Position numbers and translations under genes: made by a program. From assembly GCF_001579045.1 (NCBI RefSeq), contig NZ_KQ970261.1, forward strand, positions 466,159-504,361: a DNA stretch of 38,203 nucleotides. Direction: 5' to 3'. This stretch comes from Streptococcus mitis (GTDB lineage Bacteria; Bacillota; Bacilli; Lactobacillales; Streptococcaceae). Positions 26,843-36,146 of this stretch are shown here, piece by piece. The number at the start of each line of letters is the position of its first letter. Position 1 is the stretch's first letter. Under the pieces are notes generated by a model. It saw only the letters and a list, made by a program, of their open reading frames with translations, searched no databases and was not told the DNA's origin.

Positions 26843-26900
26843 GATAGGACTCCTTTAAAATAAATAGTTTTTTATAACAATGTGTTCACCACATGATTAC

Positions 26901-27875
26901 CTAAATTGTAAGAATGAGCGTGCCCCAGGTCAAGCCTCCACCGAAGCCTGATAGCAGAACAGTCTGGCTACCATCTAAATGGATGAGACCTTGTTCTACA
27001 CACTCTGAAAGTAAAATCGGGATACTTGCTGCACTGGTATTACCATATTCCATCATATTGGCTGGAAGTTTATCTCGGTCAACACCAATTTTTCTAGCCA
27101 TCTTATCCAAAATACGGATATTAGCTTGATGAAGTAGCAGATAATCCAAGTCTGTCACCTCTATAGGAGATTCATCAATAGTCTGCTTGATAGACTTGGC
27201 TACATCCCGAATGGCAAAATCAAAGACTGCGCGCCCATCCATCTTCAAAAATGAATCTGCATTTTCTTGATCTGAAAATGGAGAATGCAAACCTGAATAC
27301 CCATAAGTTAGACACTCGCTTCGTGAACCATCGCTATTGAGACTCTCAGCTAGGAAATGCTCTTGCTCGCTAGCTTCTAACAAGACGCCACCAGCACCAT
27401 CTCCAAACAACACAGCTGTTGATCGGTCTGACCAATCGACTGCTTTAGAGAGGGTCTCACTACCAATCACCAAGCCTTTTTGAAAGCGACCAGAAGCGAT
27501 AAACTTTTCAGCAGTTGATAAGGCAAATACAAATCCACTGCAAGCTGCTGTTAGATCAAAAGCAAAGGTCTTATTAGCACCAATATTAGCTTGGACACGA
27601 GCAGCTGTAGAGGGCATCATCGAATCTGGAGTGATAGTAGCTAGGATGATAAAATCCAAATCCTCTCCTGTGATTCTAGCTTTTTCCATCAGTTTCTTAG
27701 CCACCTCTGTAGCCAAATCACTAGTAGATTCTGTTCTTGAAATATGCCTTTGTCGTATTCCCGTCCGACTTGAAATCCACTCATCATTGGTATCCATAAT
27801 CTGAGCCAAGTCGTGATTTGTAACCACTTGCTCTGGCACATAATGAGCAACCTGGCTTATTTTTGCAAAAGCCAT
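26901..27875 (-). CDS. fabH: 3-oxoacyl-ACP synthase III
   Basis: A 324-aa condensing enzyme that starts fatty-acid synthesis from acetyl-CoA and malonyl-ACP. The Cys-His-Asn triad is visible: Cys112 in TAACSGF, His in LLHQANIRI, and Asn in [22 protein letters not shown] at the N-terminus is typical. Its ATG shares one base with the fabT stop, so the two are co-translated. Confidence 0.98.
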   Translation of the reverse strand: MAFAKISQVAHYVPEQVVTNHDLAQIMDTNDEWISSRTGIRQRHISRTESTSDLATEVAKKLMEKARITGEDLDFIILATITPDSMMPSTAARVQANIGANKTFAFDLTAACSGFVFALSTAEKFIASGRFQKGLVIGSETLSKAVDWSDRSTAVLFGDGAGGVLLEASEQEHFLAESLNSDGSRSECLTYGYSGLHSPFSDQENADSFLKMDGRAVFDFAIRDVAKSIKQTIDESPIEVTDLDYLLLHQANIRILDKMARKIGVDRDKLPANMMEYGNTSAASIPILLSECVEQGLIHLDGSQTVLLSGFGGGLTWGTLILTI

Positions 27876-28309
27876 TATTTCAAATCCTCCAAAAATTGAT
27901 AAAGATTGGTCAAACCTTTGCTCATAACATCAATTTCTTCCTTACTCATACCATCAATGATTTTTTCAACCATGGCCTTGTGGAAGCGTTTATGTAACCT
28001 ATGAACCAAGCGACCCTTCTTTGTCAAATGCAGATGCACCACACGACGATCATGTTCTGAACGAATGCGTTCAATGTAACCCTTGCGTTCGAGATTATTC
28101 AAACTAGTCGTAACTGTCCCAAGAGTCACCATCAACTCTTTTGACACTTGACTTGGTGTCACGTCTGGGAATTTCCCAATCACATCAATCGTATGCATTT
28201 CTTTGATGGAGATATCCTTGAAACGACTACCTCTCAAGCTAACTTCCTCAATGACGAGGACATTGTTAAATATAGATGTTAAATATTCATTAATTCGTTG
28301 GTAGTCCAA
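27875..28309 (-). CDS. fabT: Fatty-acid synthesis repressor, MarR family
   Basis: A 144-aa winged-helix regulator that, with long-chain acyl-ACP as co-repressor, shuts down the fab genes. The DNA-binding helices lie in [24 protein letters not shown] and the wing in [12 protein letters not shown]. The start is TTG at 28309, supported by AAGGAGGG ten bases upstream; no ATG fits. Because it stands first in the fabT-fabH-acpP unit and has a candidate operator in its own promoter, it should be autoregulated. Confidence 0.96.
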   Translation of the reverse strand: MDYQRINEYLTSIFNNVLVIEEVSLRGSRFKDISIKEMHTIDVIGKFPDVTPSQVSKELMVTLGTVTTSLNNLERKGYIERIRSEHDRRVVHLHLTKKGRLVHRLHKRFHKAMVEKIIDGMSKEEIDVMSKGLTNLYQFLEDLK

Positions 28310-28350
28310 TCTTTCTTTCCCTCCTTCTCAAAAAACTTTTACAATCAAAA

Positions 28351-28377
28351 CATTTGACAAAAGAATTATATCAAACT
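28351..28377 (-). promoter_or_regulatory. Candidate FabT operator at fabT
   Basis: TTTGA (28353-28357) and TCAAA (28371-28375) face each other 13 bases apart and overlap the -10 element of the fabT promoter. The spacing is wider than in the fabK site, and a second TCAAA lies at 28345. Exact site uncertain. Confidence 0.45.
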
Positions 28378-28393
28378 TCAAAGAATAGCGCAA
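28365..28393 (-). promoter_or_regulatory. Promoter of fabT-fabH-acpP
   Basis: TTGCGC (28393-28388), a 17-base spacer and TATAAT (28370-28365) on the minus strand, located in the gap between fabM and fabT. Confidence 0.65.
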
Positions 28394-28401
28394 GTATTTT
28401 T

Positions 28402-29187
28402 TTATTTTCCTATAAATTTAGGTCTTCTTCTCTCCGAATGAGCTCGAACTCCCTCTTTGAAATCCTCTGTTTTGGCCAGTGATTCCTGTAGATGCAGCTC
28501 TAAAGCAGCATAATCTTGCCAATCTTTAAATTGGCTCTCCCAAACCAACTTCTTGATGGCAGCATAAGAATTAGCTGACCCGCGGCTCAATTTTTTAAGA
28601 AGCTGTTCTCTCGTCTTTTCAAGTTTCTCTGCTTCACAGACGCGGTAAACAAGCCCCCACTCCAGAGCTTTATCTGCTGTTAAAGCCTCTCCTGTCATGG
28701 CTAATTGAGCAGCACGCGTCACACCAATACTTCGGCTCAAGAGATGAATTCCTCCTGCATCTGGAGCCAAGCCGACGCCAACAAAGGCTTGGATAAACTT
28801 AGCCTTATCCGTTGCAAGACAGAAATCTGCCGCAACAGCCATATTAGCTGCAGCACCTGCAACAGCACCGTCAACTTCCATTAAAACAGGTTTGGCTATT
28901 TGCTTGATTTTATAAGAAATAGCATTGACCAACTCTGCGATTTTTGTCAATGATGGAATATCATCCTCATCGACTGCTCGCTTCATCTCTACCAAATCTC
29001 CTCCAACGGAGAAGACCTTTCCATTGGCATTAATTAAGATAAAATGCACAGCTGGATCCTCTTCCGCCAGAGTCAAGGCTTCTAAAATTTCTTCACACAT
29101 AGGAATATGAAAGCCATTTGCAACCTCAGGACGGTTCAAGGTAAGGATTGCCAAATCCTCTTCAAGCTGATAAATAATGTGTTCCAT
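28402..29187 (-). CDS. fabM: Trans-2-decenoyl-ACP isomerase
   Basis: A 261-aa crotonase-family enzyme. In streptococci FabM converts trans-2- to cis-3-decenoyl-ACP and so makes the unsaturated fatty acids needed for membrane fluidity and acid tolerance. The sequence has the oxyanion-hole segments [13 protein letters not shown] and [19 protein letters not shown], and the fold ends with HSERRRPKF. Function rests on synteny with the fab cluster as well as homology, since other crotonases look similar. AAAAGGAG precedes the ATG. Confidence 0.92.
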   Translation of the reverse strand: MEHIIYQLEEDLAILTLNRPEVANGFHIPMCEEILEALTLAEEDPAVHFILINANGKVFSVGGDLVEMKRAVDEDDIPSLTKIAELVNAISYKIKQIAKPVLMEVDGAVAGAAANMAVAADFCLATDKAKFIQAFVGVGLAPDAGGIHLLSRSIGVTRAAQLAMTGEALTADKALEWGLVYRVCEAEKLEKTREQLLKKLSRGSANSYAAIKKLVWESQFKDWQDYAALELHLQESLAKTEDFKEGVRAHSERRRPKFIGK

Positions 29188-29338
29188 CAGGACTCCTTTT
29201 TATTTTATAAGCAGTTTAAATTATTTTGTTTTCAAAGTATATCTTTTTTAGGAGCAGAAAGCAAGAAAAAATCGACTAAAAGTGTCTCAGCCGATTGGAA
29301 AGGCTCGCTTTAGGTTAGAAAACATCTTATTTTCTTCA

Positions 29339-29367
29339 TTGAAAAAAGGCTTTCTTTCTGCTATAAT
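29339..29367 (+). promoter_or_regulatory. Promoter of lysC
   Basis: TTGAAA (29339-29344), a 17-base spacer and TATAAT (29362-29367) with TGC before it. AGGAG lies six bases before the lysC ATG. Confidence 0.78.
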
Positions 29368-29396
29368 CGTATAAAATACTTACTTTAGGAGTTCTT

Positions 29397-30761
29397 ATGA
29401 AAGTTGTTAAATTTGGAGGTAGCTCTCTTGCCTCTGCTAGTCAATTAGAAAAAGTTTTAAACATCGTCAAAAGCAATTCAGAGCGTCGTTTTGTGGTCGT
29501 TTCTGCGCCTGGTAAACGCAATGCTGAAGATACTAAGGTTACGGATGCCTTGATTAAATACTACCGCGACTATGTTGCTGGTAACGATATTAGCAAGAGC
29601 CAAAACTGGATTATCGACCGCTATGCTGCTATGGTTAGTGAACTAGGACTAAAACCAGCTGTTTTAGAAAAAATTTCTAAAAGCATTCGCGCCTTAGCCA
29701 CTCTTCCTATCGAAGAAAATGAATTTCTCTACGATACTTTCCTAGCAGCCGGTGAAAATAACAATGCTAAATTGATTGCTGCCTATTTTAACCAAAACGG
29801 TATCGATGCACGCTATGTTCACCCTCGAGAAGCTGGTATTGTAGTCACAAGTGAACCTGGTCACGCTCGCATCATTCCATCAAGTTATGACAAGATTGAA
29901 GAATTGACAAACGCCAATGAAGTCCTTGTCATTCCAGGTTTCTTTGGGGTTACTAAGGAAAATCAAATCTGTACCTTCTCTCGTGGAGGCTCAGACATTA
30001 CAGGTTCTATCATTGCTGCCGGTGTTAAGGCAGACCTCTATGAAAACTTTACGGACGTTGATGGTATCTTTGCAGCCCACCCTGGTATTATCCACCAACC
30101 ACACTCAATCCCTGAGTTGACCTACCGTGAAATGCGTGAGTTGGCCTATGCAGGATTCTCAGTCCTTCATGACGAAGCGCTTCTTCCTGCCTACCGAGGA
30201 AAAATTCCTCTCGTTATCAAGAATACCAACAACCCTGACCATCCAGGTACTCGTATCGTTCTAAAACACAGTAGTGACAAGTTCCCAGTTGTGGGAATTG
30301 CTGGTGACTCTGGCTTTGTCAGCATCAACATGTCGAAATACCTCATGAACCGTGAGGTTGGATTTGGTCGTAAGGTTCTGCAAATCCTTGAAGACCTTAA
30401 CATCGGTTGGGAACATATGCCAACAGGTATCGACGATCTTTCAGTCATTCTCCGTTCTCGCGAACTAACTCCTATCAAGGAAGAAGAAATCCTTCGTCAG
30501 TTGGTTCAAAAGGCTGAAGTAGACCATGCAGAAATCGAACACGACCTTTCAATCATTATGATTGTTGGAGAAAAAATGAAGAGCCATATCGGAGTAACTG
30601 CTACTGCGACACGTGCTCTATCTGAAAATAAGATCAACATCCAGATGATGTCTCAAGGTTCTAGTGAAGTTTCTATCATGTTTGTTGTCAATAAAGACCA
30701 AGAGAAAGCAGCAATTAAAGCCCTCTACAATGCCTTTTTCGGCGAAAGTAAGGAAGACTAA
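29397..30761 (+). CDS. lysC: Aspartate kinase
   Basis: A 454-aa enzyme that phosphorylates aspartate, the first step toward lysine, threonine, methionine and diaminopimelate for the cell wall. The kinase domain opens with VVKFGGSSLASASQ and has FSRGGSDITGSIIAAGV. Two C-terminal ACT regions (GIAGDSGFVSINMSKYL and IIMIVGEKMKSHIGV, residues about 300-450) would sense end-product amino acids. It has its own promoter, divergent from fabM, and is followed after two bases by the DUF956 gene. Confidence 0.97.
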   Translation: MKVVKFGGSSLASASQLEKVLNIVKSNSERRFVVVSAPGKRNAEDTKVTDALIKYYRDYVAGNDISKSQNWIIDRYAAMVSELGLKPAVLEKISKSIRALATLPIEENEFLYDTFLAAGENNNAKLIAAYFNQNGIDARYVHPREAGIVVTSEPGHARIIPSSYDKIEELTNANEVLVIPGFFGVTKENQICTFSRGGSDITGSIIAAGVKADLYENFTDVDGIFAAHPGIIHQPHSIPELTYREMRELAYAGFSVLHDEALLPAYRGKIPLVIKNTNNPDHPGTRIVLKHSSDKFPVVGIAGDSGFVSINMSKYLMNREVGFGRKVLQILEDLNIGWEHMPTGIDDLSVILRSRELTPIKEEEILRQLVQKAEVDHAEIEHDLSIIMIVGEKMKSHIGVTATATRALSENKINIQMMSQGSSEVSIMFVVNKDQEKAAIKALYNAFFGESKED

Positions 30762-30763
30762 GC

Positions 30764-31135
30764 ATGGCCCAATCTCTTAATAAAACAGTGCTTCTCAGCA
30801 CGACAGGCACTTCCTACCTCTCTATAGCTGGGAAAGTTGGGAAATTCCTTGTCGGAGATCAGGCCTTGGAATTTTACCCAGATGTCAATGTCGAACAATT
30901 TATCCAGATTCCTTGGAGCCATATCAATCAGATTGGAGCCAATGTCACTGGGCGGAAAATCAGTCGCCACTTCGAAGTCTTTACAGATAGAGGAAAATTC
31001 CTCTTTGCTTCAAAAGACTCAGGTGCCATTCTCAAAATTGCACGCGAAAAACTGGGAAATGACAAGGTCGTCAAACTTCCGACCCTGATTCAGACAATTA
31101 GCCAAAAATTTAAAAATCTATTTGCAAAAAAGTAG
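30764..31135 (+). CDS. DUF956 family protein
   Basis: A 123-aa basic protein of the DUF956 family, whose best-known members (ManO) lie in mannose-PTS operons and are thought to be regulatory. Here it has no PTS neighbours and is tightly linked to lysC, two bases apart. Visible features are the PH-like beta pattern with FIQIPWSHINQIGANV and the FEVFTDRGKFLFASKD segment. The -35 element of the serS promoter lies inside its last codons. Confidence 0.85.
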   Translation: MAQSLNKTVLLSTTGTSYLSIAGKVGKFLVGDQALEFYPDVNVEQFIQIPWSHINQIGANVTGRKISRHFEVFTDRGKFLFASKDSGAILKIAREKLGNDKVVKLPTLIQTISQKFKNLFAKK

Positions 31136-31150
31136 AAACTTTAGTATAAT
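31122..31150 (+). promoter_or_regulatory. Promoter of the T-box leader and serS
   Basis: TTGCAA (31122-31127), a 17-base spacer and TATAAT (31145-31150). The -35 falls within the end of the DUF956 gene. Confidence 0.72.
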
Positions 31151-31340
31151 CATAGCAACGGATAAGTAGGTTATCTTCTTCTTTCAGAAAGTCTGCGGAT
31201 GCTGCGAGCAGATAGGAGGGATAGGTGAAATTCTACCGTTAGTAACAATTGCATACACAATCAAGTGCACACCTGTGAAGTTGGATGGAACCGTGGCCCT
31301 GCCACTCCAACGCTTTGTCAGGTGTGCTTTTTTCATAAAG
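31151..31340 (+). promoter_or_regulatory. T-box riboswitch controlling serS
   Basis: The leader contains the T-box core TGGAACCGTGG (31286-31296) and a terminator in which GCACACCTG (31267-31275) pairs with CAGGTGTGC (31319-31327) before six T. A candidate serine specifier UCU lies near 31230-31238 in GTGAAATTCTACC. Uncharged tRNA(Ser) would stabilise the antiterminator and switch serS on. The T-box call is firm; the specifier is inference. Confidence 0.92.
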
Positions 31341-31348
31341 GAGTTCTT

Positions 31349-32623
31349 ATGTTAGATATCAAACGTATTCGTACAGACTTTGATGCTGTCGCAGAAAAAT
31401 TGGCTACACGTGGTGTAGATGCTGCTATCTTGAATGAGATGAAAGAAATCGATGCTAAACGTCGTGACATTTTAGTCAAGGTTGAAACTCTCAAAGCAGA
31501 ACGTAACACAGTTTCTGCTGAGATTGCCCAAGCCAAACGCAACAAGGAAAATGCAGATGACAAGATTGCTGCCATGCAAACTCTATCTGCTGAGGTCAAA
31601 GCCTTGGATACTGAATTGGCAGACATCGATGCTAAATTGACAGAATTTACCACTACTCTTCCAAACATCCCTGCTGACAGTGTTCCTGTTGGGGCTGATG
31701 AAGATGACAATGTGGAAGTTCGCCGTTGGGGGACTCCACGCGAGTTTGACTTCGAACCTAAAGCTCACTGGGATCTCGGTGAAGACCTTGGTATCCTTGA
31801 CTGGGAACGCGGCGGTAAGGTAACAGGCGCTCGCTTCCTCTTCTATAAAGGTCTCGGTGCTCGTTTGGAACGTGCTATCTACAACTTTATGTTGGATGAG
31901 CACGGCAAAGAAGGCTACACTGAAGTCATCACACCTTACATGGTTAACCATGATTCAATGTTTGGTACTGGTCAATATCCAAAATTTAAGGAAGATACTT
32001 TTGAACTCAGCGATACCAACTTTGTCTTGATTCCAACCGCTGAAGTTCCTCTGACAAACTACTACCGTGATGAAATCCTTGACGGTAAAGACCTGCCAAT
32101 CTACTTCACTGCTATGAGCCCATCATTCCGTTCTGAGGCTGGTTCAGCTGGCCGTGATACTCGTGGCTTGATTCGTTTGCACCAATTTCACAAGGTTGAA
32201 ATGGTCAAATTTGCCAAGCCAGAAGAATCTTACGAAGAATTGGAAAAAATGACAGCCAACGCTGAAAACATTCTTCAAAAACTCAACCTTCCATACCGTG
32301 TCGTTGCTCTCTCTACTGGAGATATGGGCTTCTCAGCTGCTAAGACTTACGACTTGGAAGTGTGGATTCCAGCACAAAATACTTACCGTGAAATCTCAAG
32401 CTGTTCAAACACAGAAGATTTCCAAGCCCGTCGTGCCCAAATCCGTTACCGTGATGAAGCAGATGGCAAGGTTAAATTGCTCCACACCTTGAACGGTTCT
32501 GGACTTGCAGTTGGACGTACAGTGGCTGCTATTCTTGAAAACTACCAAAATGAAGATGGTTCTGTAACCATCCCAGAAGTTCTTCGTCCATACATGGGTG
32601 GCGCTGAAGTTATCAAACCATAA
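31349..32623 (+). CDS. serS: Seryl-tRNA synthetase
   Basis: A 424-aa class II synthetase that charges tRNA(Ser). The N-terminal coiled-coil arm that grips the long variable arm of the tRNA is at residues about 30-105. Motif 2 ([26 protein letters not shown]) and motif 3 ([20 protein letters not shown]) are complete. I chose ATG 31349 because AAAGGAG lies just upstream and the family starts MLDIKRIR; the reading frame that opens at 31265 runs through the T-box terminator and is not real. Confidence 0.98.
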   Translation: MLDIKRIRTDFDAVAEKLATRGVDAAILNEMKEIDAKRRDILVKVETLKAERNTVSAEIAQAKRNKENADDKIAAMQTLSAEVKALDTELADIDAKLTEFTTTLPNIPADSVPVGADEDDNVEVRRWGTPREFDFEPKAHWDLGEDLGILDWERGGKVTGARFLFYKGLGARLERAIYNFMLDEHGKEGYTEVITPYMVNHDSMFGTGQYPKFKEDTFELSDTNFVLIPTAEVPLTNYYRDEILDGKDLPIYFTAMSPSFRSEAGSAGRDTRGLIRLHQFHKVEMVKFAKPEESYEELEKMTANAENILQKLNLPYRVVALSTGDMGFSAAKTYDLEVWIPAQNTYREISSCSNTEDFQARRAQIRYRDEADGKVKLLHTLNGSGLAVGRTVAAILENYQNEDGSVTIPEVLRPYMGGAEVIKP

Positions 32624-32629
32624 AAAAAT

Positions 32630-32661
32630 AAGGTTTAGCTATTTCTAGCTAGACCTTTTTT
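32630..32661. terminator. Convergent terminator between serS and the TDT transporter gene
   Basis: AAGGT-T-TAGCT pairs with AGCTA-G-ACCTT followed by six T. It overlaps the stop codon of the minus-strand gene at 32649. Confidence 0.8.
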
Positions 32662-33548
32662 CGTAACCAAATCAGATAAGCGCCTAATACAAAGAGCAAA
32701 ATGATTAGGCAAATAACAGTTTCAGCCAATACCAGATAATCCAGAAATGGAAGTTTCAAGAGTCCCTGAGCCATCTTGAGCGAAGTAGCTGTGATAATAG
32801 TCGGGAAGGTGAGGGCTGAGAAGGCTGGTTGAAAACCTTGTTTTAAAATATTGGGCAAGCGACTCAATACAAAGAAAAAGAAGGATTGAGAAGCCAAAAT
32901 CATGACAATCAAGAGCCAAGTCGGCAGGTTGGATCCTCCTACTCGAACCAGAGAAGCCAAGAGTAGAGAGAAGGGAGCACAGTAGATTCCTTCTTGTCCA
33001 AGCAAGGCTAGTGGGAGCGGTTGTTTCTTTAAATCGCTATAAATAAGGGGATAGAGATAGAAGGTAAGAAGAAAACCAAAACTCAAGGTTGCATAGGCAA
33101 TTTCGATGATGCCTACGAGAGGATAGGTCAAGGTTGCCACTGCTATCCCTACATAGAGAACCGTCCAGCTTGGGGTCGCAGGAACCCTACGACCCGGACA
33201 GGCAAACTTGATGGTAAAACCAGCAATCAAGGACAAATCCAAGAGAAATGAAAACCACCAGAGTCCTTGCGCTACCAAAGGAAGATGAGGGAAGACGCGA
33301 AAAACATAGGTAGATAAAATCATCCCAGCCATGGGGAAGGTAGCCATTCCAGACAAAAGAGGGGGCTTGGTCAATTCTTGCTTACTTTCTTTCCAATTGA
33401 GCAGACGAAGAATCAGAAAGAATAGCCACAAAATCAAACCTGATAGACTCAGTAGATGTGATAGAACTGGCACTGTATCTAAAACGAGATTCCCAGCTCC
33501 TGCCAAACCTAGCAAACAACCAGAAAATACCAAGGGGAGTTTTTTCAT
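32649..33548 (-). CDS. TDT-family transporter (TehA/Mae1-like)
   Basis: A 299-aa integral membrane protein with about ten hydrophobic segments, of the tellurite-resistance/dicarboxylate transporter family, a plant SLAC1-related fold. The substrate is unknown; members move anions, dicarboxylates or confer tellurite tolerance. Residues such as PMAGMILSTYVFRV and the ALTFPTIITATSLK loop suit the family. ATG 33548 is preferred over 33560 because GGAGG sits five bases before it. It has no close operon partner. Confidence 0.82.
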   Translation of the reverse strand: MKKLPLVFSGCLLGLAGAGNLVLDTVPVLSHLLSLSGLILWLFFLILRLLNWKESKQELTKPPLLSGMATFPMAGMILSTYVFRVFPHLPLVAQGLWWFSFLLDLSLIAGFTIKFACPGRRVPATPSWTVLYVGIAVATLTYPLVGIIEIAYATLSFGFLLTFYLYPLIYSDLKKQPLPLALLGQEGIYCAPFSLLLASLVRVGGSNLPTWLLIVMILASQSFFFFVLSRLPNILKQGFQPAFSALTFPTIITATSLKMAQGLLKLPFLDYLVLAETVICLIILLFVLGAYLIWLRKKV

Positions 33549-33608
33549 CCTAACCTCCAATAATCATGTTAGTTTCAGTATATCATAAAAGCGCTTAAAT
33601 GAGGGATT

Positions 33609-33750
33609 AAAAAACGAAGTCCGATTATTTCATACTCTTCGAAAATCAAATTCAAACCACGTCAACGTCGCCTTGCCGTACTCAAGTACAGCCTGCGGCT
33701 AGTTTCCTAGTTTGCTCTTTGATTTTCATTGAGTATCAGACTTCATTTTA
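33609..33750 (-). terminator. Terminator of the AhpD-like gene, interrupted by a BOX element
   Basis: GAAGTC (33616-33621) next to an A-run and GACTTC (33739-33744) form a stem whose minus-strand exit ends in six T. The whole BOX lies in the loop. Joined across the BOX, the flanks would make a compact hairpin, so the BOX seems to have entered a pre-existing terminator. Confidence 0.6.
33632..33736 (+). repeat. BOX element, A-C form
   Basis: It starts ATACTCTTCGAAAATC, contains GTCAACGTCGCCTTGCCGTA and ends GATTTTCATTGAGTAT. About 105 bp, nearly identical to the element at 5255-5359, with no boxB. Confidence 0.94.
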
Positions 33751-33762
33751 CTCAGATAAGGA

Positions 33763-34311
33763 TTAAGCATAAGGTTGCAATTCTGGATTAATTGGTGTAT
33801 TGGCTAGGTTGTTGGCATAGTTACAGAGGCTTGCTAGGCTGACACCAAGAACCACATCCAAGGCATTTTGTTGAGTGTAGCCGACTTCTAAAAACTCAGA
33901 CAAGGCTTCATCTCCTACACGACCCTTGGTATTGATAACTGCCAAGGTAAACTTAGCTAGGGTGTCCAATTTAGGATCTGTTTCAATTGGAGTACGATTG
34001 CGAAGGGCTTGAAGAAGGTCATCATTCATCTGGATTTGTTTGATGGAAAAAGCTGTGTGACCTGCGACGCAGAAGGCACAACCATTGGTCACAGCTGCCG
34101 TGATTTGCACCACTTCACGCTCAACAGGCGTCAAGCTGTTACGACGATTGATGGCTCCGACAGTTCTGTAGGCTTCTAAAGCAGTTGGTGCATTAGCCAA
34201 GAGACCAATTAGGTTGGGAATATAGCCATTGTTATCTTTTTGCACTGTTTCAAGAACTTCTTTCACTTCTGCTGGTGCTGATTCGACTGTATGGATTGTA
34301 AATGTTGTCAT
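33763..34311 (-). CDS. AhpD-like carboxymuconolactone decarboxylase family protein
   Basis: A 182-aa all-helical protein of the AhpD/CMD superfamily. The redox motif CAFC with the following His (CVAGHTAF) and the upstream Glu in VEREVVQITAAVTNG match the AhpD catalytic set, so a peroxidase or thiol-disulfide role is likely; the true substrate is unknown. I chose ATG 34311 with AAGAGG eight bases upstream; the longer start at 34329 begins inside that ribosome site. It stands alone between a terminator upstream and the BOX-split terminator downstream. Confidence 0.85.
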   Translation of the reverse strand: MTTFTIHTVESAPAEVKEVLETVQKDNNGYIPNLIGLLANAPTALEAYRTVGAINRRNSLTPVEREVVQITAAVTNGCAFCVAGHTAFSIKQIQMNDDLLQALRNRTPIETDPKLDTLAKFTLAVINTKGRVGDEALSEFLEVGYTQQNALDVVLGVSLASLCNYANNLANTPINPELQPYA

Positions 34312-34412
34312 TATAAAACCTCTTTTCATGTTGTTGAAACCTAGTCTATCACAGATTCTATACCATGTATAATATATATTTTAAATTGCACCGATAGAAA
34401 TTTCTTATGAAA

Positions 34413-34439
34413 GTAAAAAATCACACGCGATGTGTGATT
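34413..34439 (-). terminator. Terminator of the AGCS symporter gene
   Basis: AATCACAC (34419-34426) pairs with GTGTGATT (34432-34439); on the minus strand the hairpin ends in a T-run (T6). It lies immediately past the stop at 34443. Confidence 0.88.
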
Positions 34440-34442
34440 CCA

Positions 34443-35765
34443 TTATTTATTAAAATACTTTTTAGTCTCAGCAATAACGACTGGCGATAAAACTAAGAGA
34501 GCAATCAAGTTTGGTAGTGCCATCAAGGCATTGACAATATCTGCGATAATCCAGACCATATCCAACTCGATAAATCCTCCCAGCAAGACCATGAGCACAA
34601 AAACCACACGGTAGAGCCAGATAAAGCGAACCCCAAAGAGAAACTCAAAGCAACGTTCCCCGTAATAGTTCCAACCTAGAATCGTTGTAAATGCAAAGAG
34701 CACAAGGAAGATGGTCAAGAGGGCAGGTCCAAAGTGTGAAAAGACTGTTGAGAAAGCAGACTGAGTCAAGGCAACCCCATTTAAGTCACCACTCCAAACC
34801 CCAGTTACCAAGATGGTCAAACCAGTCAGCGTACAGATAATGAGTGTGTCTATAAAGGTTCCTGTCATGGAAATCAAACCTTGCTCTACTGGTTCGTTTG
34901 TCTTAGCTGCAGCAGCTGCAATGGGAGCAGAACCCAGGCCAGATTCGTTTGAGAACACACCACGCGCCACACCATTTTGAATAGCCATCCGAATGCTAGC
35001 GCCAGCAAATCCACCTACCGCAGCAACAGGACTAAAAGCTGATGTCAATATTAAAGCGATTGTGGCAGGGAGTTTGCCAATATTGAAGAAAATAACTGTA
35101 AGTGTCCCTAAAATATAGATGATGGCCATAAAAGGAACAACAGCTGTCGAAACCTTTGAAATAGACTTGAGTCCGCCAAAAACGGCAATCGCTACTAAGA
35201 CAGATAAAACGAGAGCCGTAATAGCTGGCGAAATAGTCGTCGTATTTTGGATAGATTCTGTAATCGAGTTCACTTGGGTGAAGGTTCCGATTCCCAATAG
35301 GGCTACTAAGACACCTGCGATAGCAAAGAAGATAGCAAGTGGTCGCCACTTTTCGCCCATCCCTAGAAGGATATAGTGCATTGGGCCTCCCGCTACTGCA
35401 CCATGGTCGTCCTTGGTGCGGTATTTAATAGCTAATAAACCTTCCGCATACTTGGTTGCCATCCCAAAGAAAGCCGCCATCCACATCCAAAAGAGAGCTC
35501 CTGGTCCACCGACCTTGATAGCTGTCGCCACTCCGATAATATTTCCCGTACCAACTGTCGCTGCTAGGGCTGTACACAAGGCCGCAAAACTGGATACATC
35601 CCCATGCCCCTTATCCTTGATAAAAATAAGCTGAAAGGCCTTAGAGAGACGCAAAACCTGCAAAAGTCCTAAACGGGCAGTTAGGTAAATCCCTGTTCCG
35701 ACCAATAAAATCAAGAGGGGTGGACCCCAAGCAAAAGCATCAATTGATTTAAGCAATTCTAACAT
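34443..35765 (-). CDS. Sodium:alanine/glycine symporter (AGCS family)
   Basis: A 440-aa membrane symporter that imports alanine or glycine with sodium. The AGCS signature is intact (AATVGTGNIIGVATAIKVGGPGA region) and GPMHYILLGMG follows; about eleven membrane segments are visible. The upstream glycine riboswitch points to glycine as a physiological substrate or signal. A similar riboswitch-AGCS arrangement has been described in S. pyogenes. GGAGAA lies just before the ATG. It is the only gene of its transcript, with its own terminator. Confidence 0.94.
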   Translation of the reverse strand: MLELLKSIDAFAWGPPLLILLVGTGIYLTARLGLLQVLRLSKAFQLIFIKDKGHGDVSSFAALCTALAATVGTGNIIGVATAIKVGGPGALFWMWMAAFFGMATKYAEGLLAIKYRTKDDHGAVAGGPMHYILLGMGEKWRPLAIFFAIAGVLVALLGIGTFTQVNSITESIQNTTTISPAITALVLSVLVAIAVFGGLKSISKVSTAVVPFMAIIYILGTLTVIFFNIGKLPATIALILTSAFSPVAAVGGFAGASIRMAIQNGVARGVFSNESGLGSAPIAAAAAKTNEPVEQGLISMTGTFIDTLIICTLTGLTILVTGVWSGDLNGVALTQSAFSTVFSHFGPALLTIFLVLFAFTTILGWNYYGERCFEFLFGVRFIWLYRVVFVLMVLLGGFIELDMVWIIADIVNALMALPNLIALLVLSPVVIAETKKYFNK

Positions 35766-35790
35766 TCTATTCTCCTATCTTTTCAACCCC

Positions 35791-35824
35791 AAAAGAAAGA
35801 GCACATGCAAGATACATGTACTCT
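35791..35824 (-). terminator. Expression-platform terminator of the glycine riboswitch
   Basis: On the minus strand AGAGTACATG (35824-35815) pairs with CATGTGCTCT (35807-35798) and is followed by TTCTTTT. Its 5' arm overlaps TCCAGAGT, which can instead pair with ACTCTGGA at the 5' edge of the aptamer. Confidence 0.75.
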
Positions 35825-35854
35825 GGAATGCTTAGATAAATGCTAAAAAGCGAT

Positions 35855-35945
35855 CTATCCTAGCTCTGTCCTTTTACCTGAGAGTTTGAGCAGTTGCCTG
35901 CCTTGCCCCTTCGGTGCCTTTACGGTCTCTCCAGAGTTCCGTCCA
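35855..35945 (-). promoter_or_regulatory. Glycine riboswitch (single aptamer)
   Basis: Minus-strand sequence shows the aptamer landmarks in order: CTCTGGAGAGACC, CACCGAAGGGGCAA and CTCTCAGGTAAAAGGACAGAG. Only one full aptamer is present. P1 would form between CTCTG and CAGAG. Because ACTCTGGA can pair either in P1 or with the terminator arm, glycine binding should free the terminator and switch the symporter off. Confidence 0.93.
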
Positions 35946-36020
35946 TTTACAGTCATGAAAAATCAAACGATTTGCCACTTCTATTAAACTTCATTCGGTG
36001 TTGGTATTTAATTGATTCTT

Positions 36021-36049
36021 ATTTTACAAAAAATGTTGGATTTTGTCAA
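36021..36049 (-). promoter_or_regulatory. Promoter of the riboswitch and AGCS gene
   Basis: A consensus TTGACA (36049-36044), a 17-base spacer and TAAAAT (36026-36021) on the minus strand. Confidence 0.75.
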
Positions 36050-36146
36050 TGAATTTTGGGAAAATCTTATTTGACTCTGTAGAAAAAGATTGAGCATTCC
36101 CATGTGCGTGAGGTGCTATTAATTATTAAATCAATCTGTTTCACTC

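Noticed and set aside
31265-31348. N-terminal extension of serS
   Set aside because: It lies within the T-box terminator/antiterminator and lacks a ribosome site.
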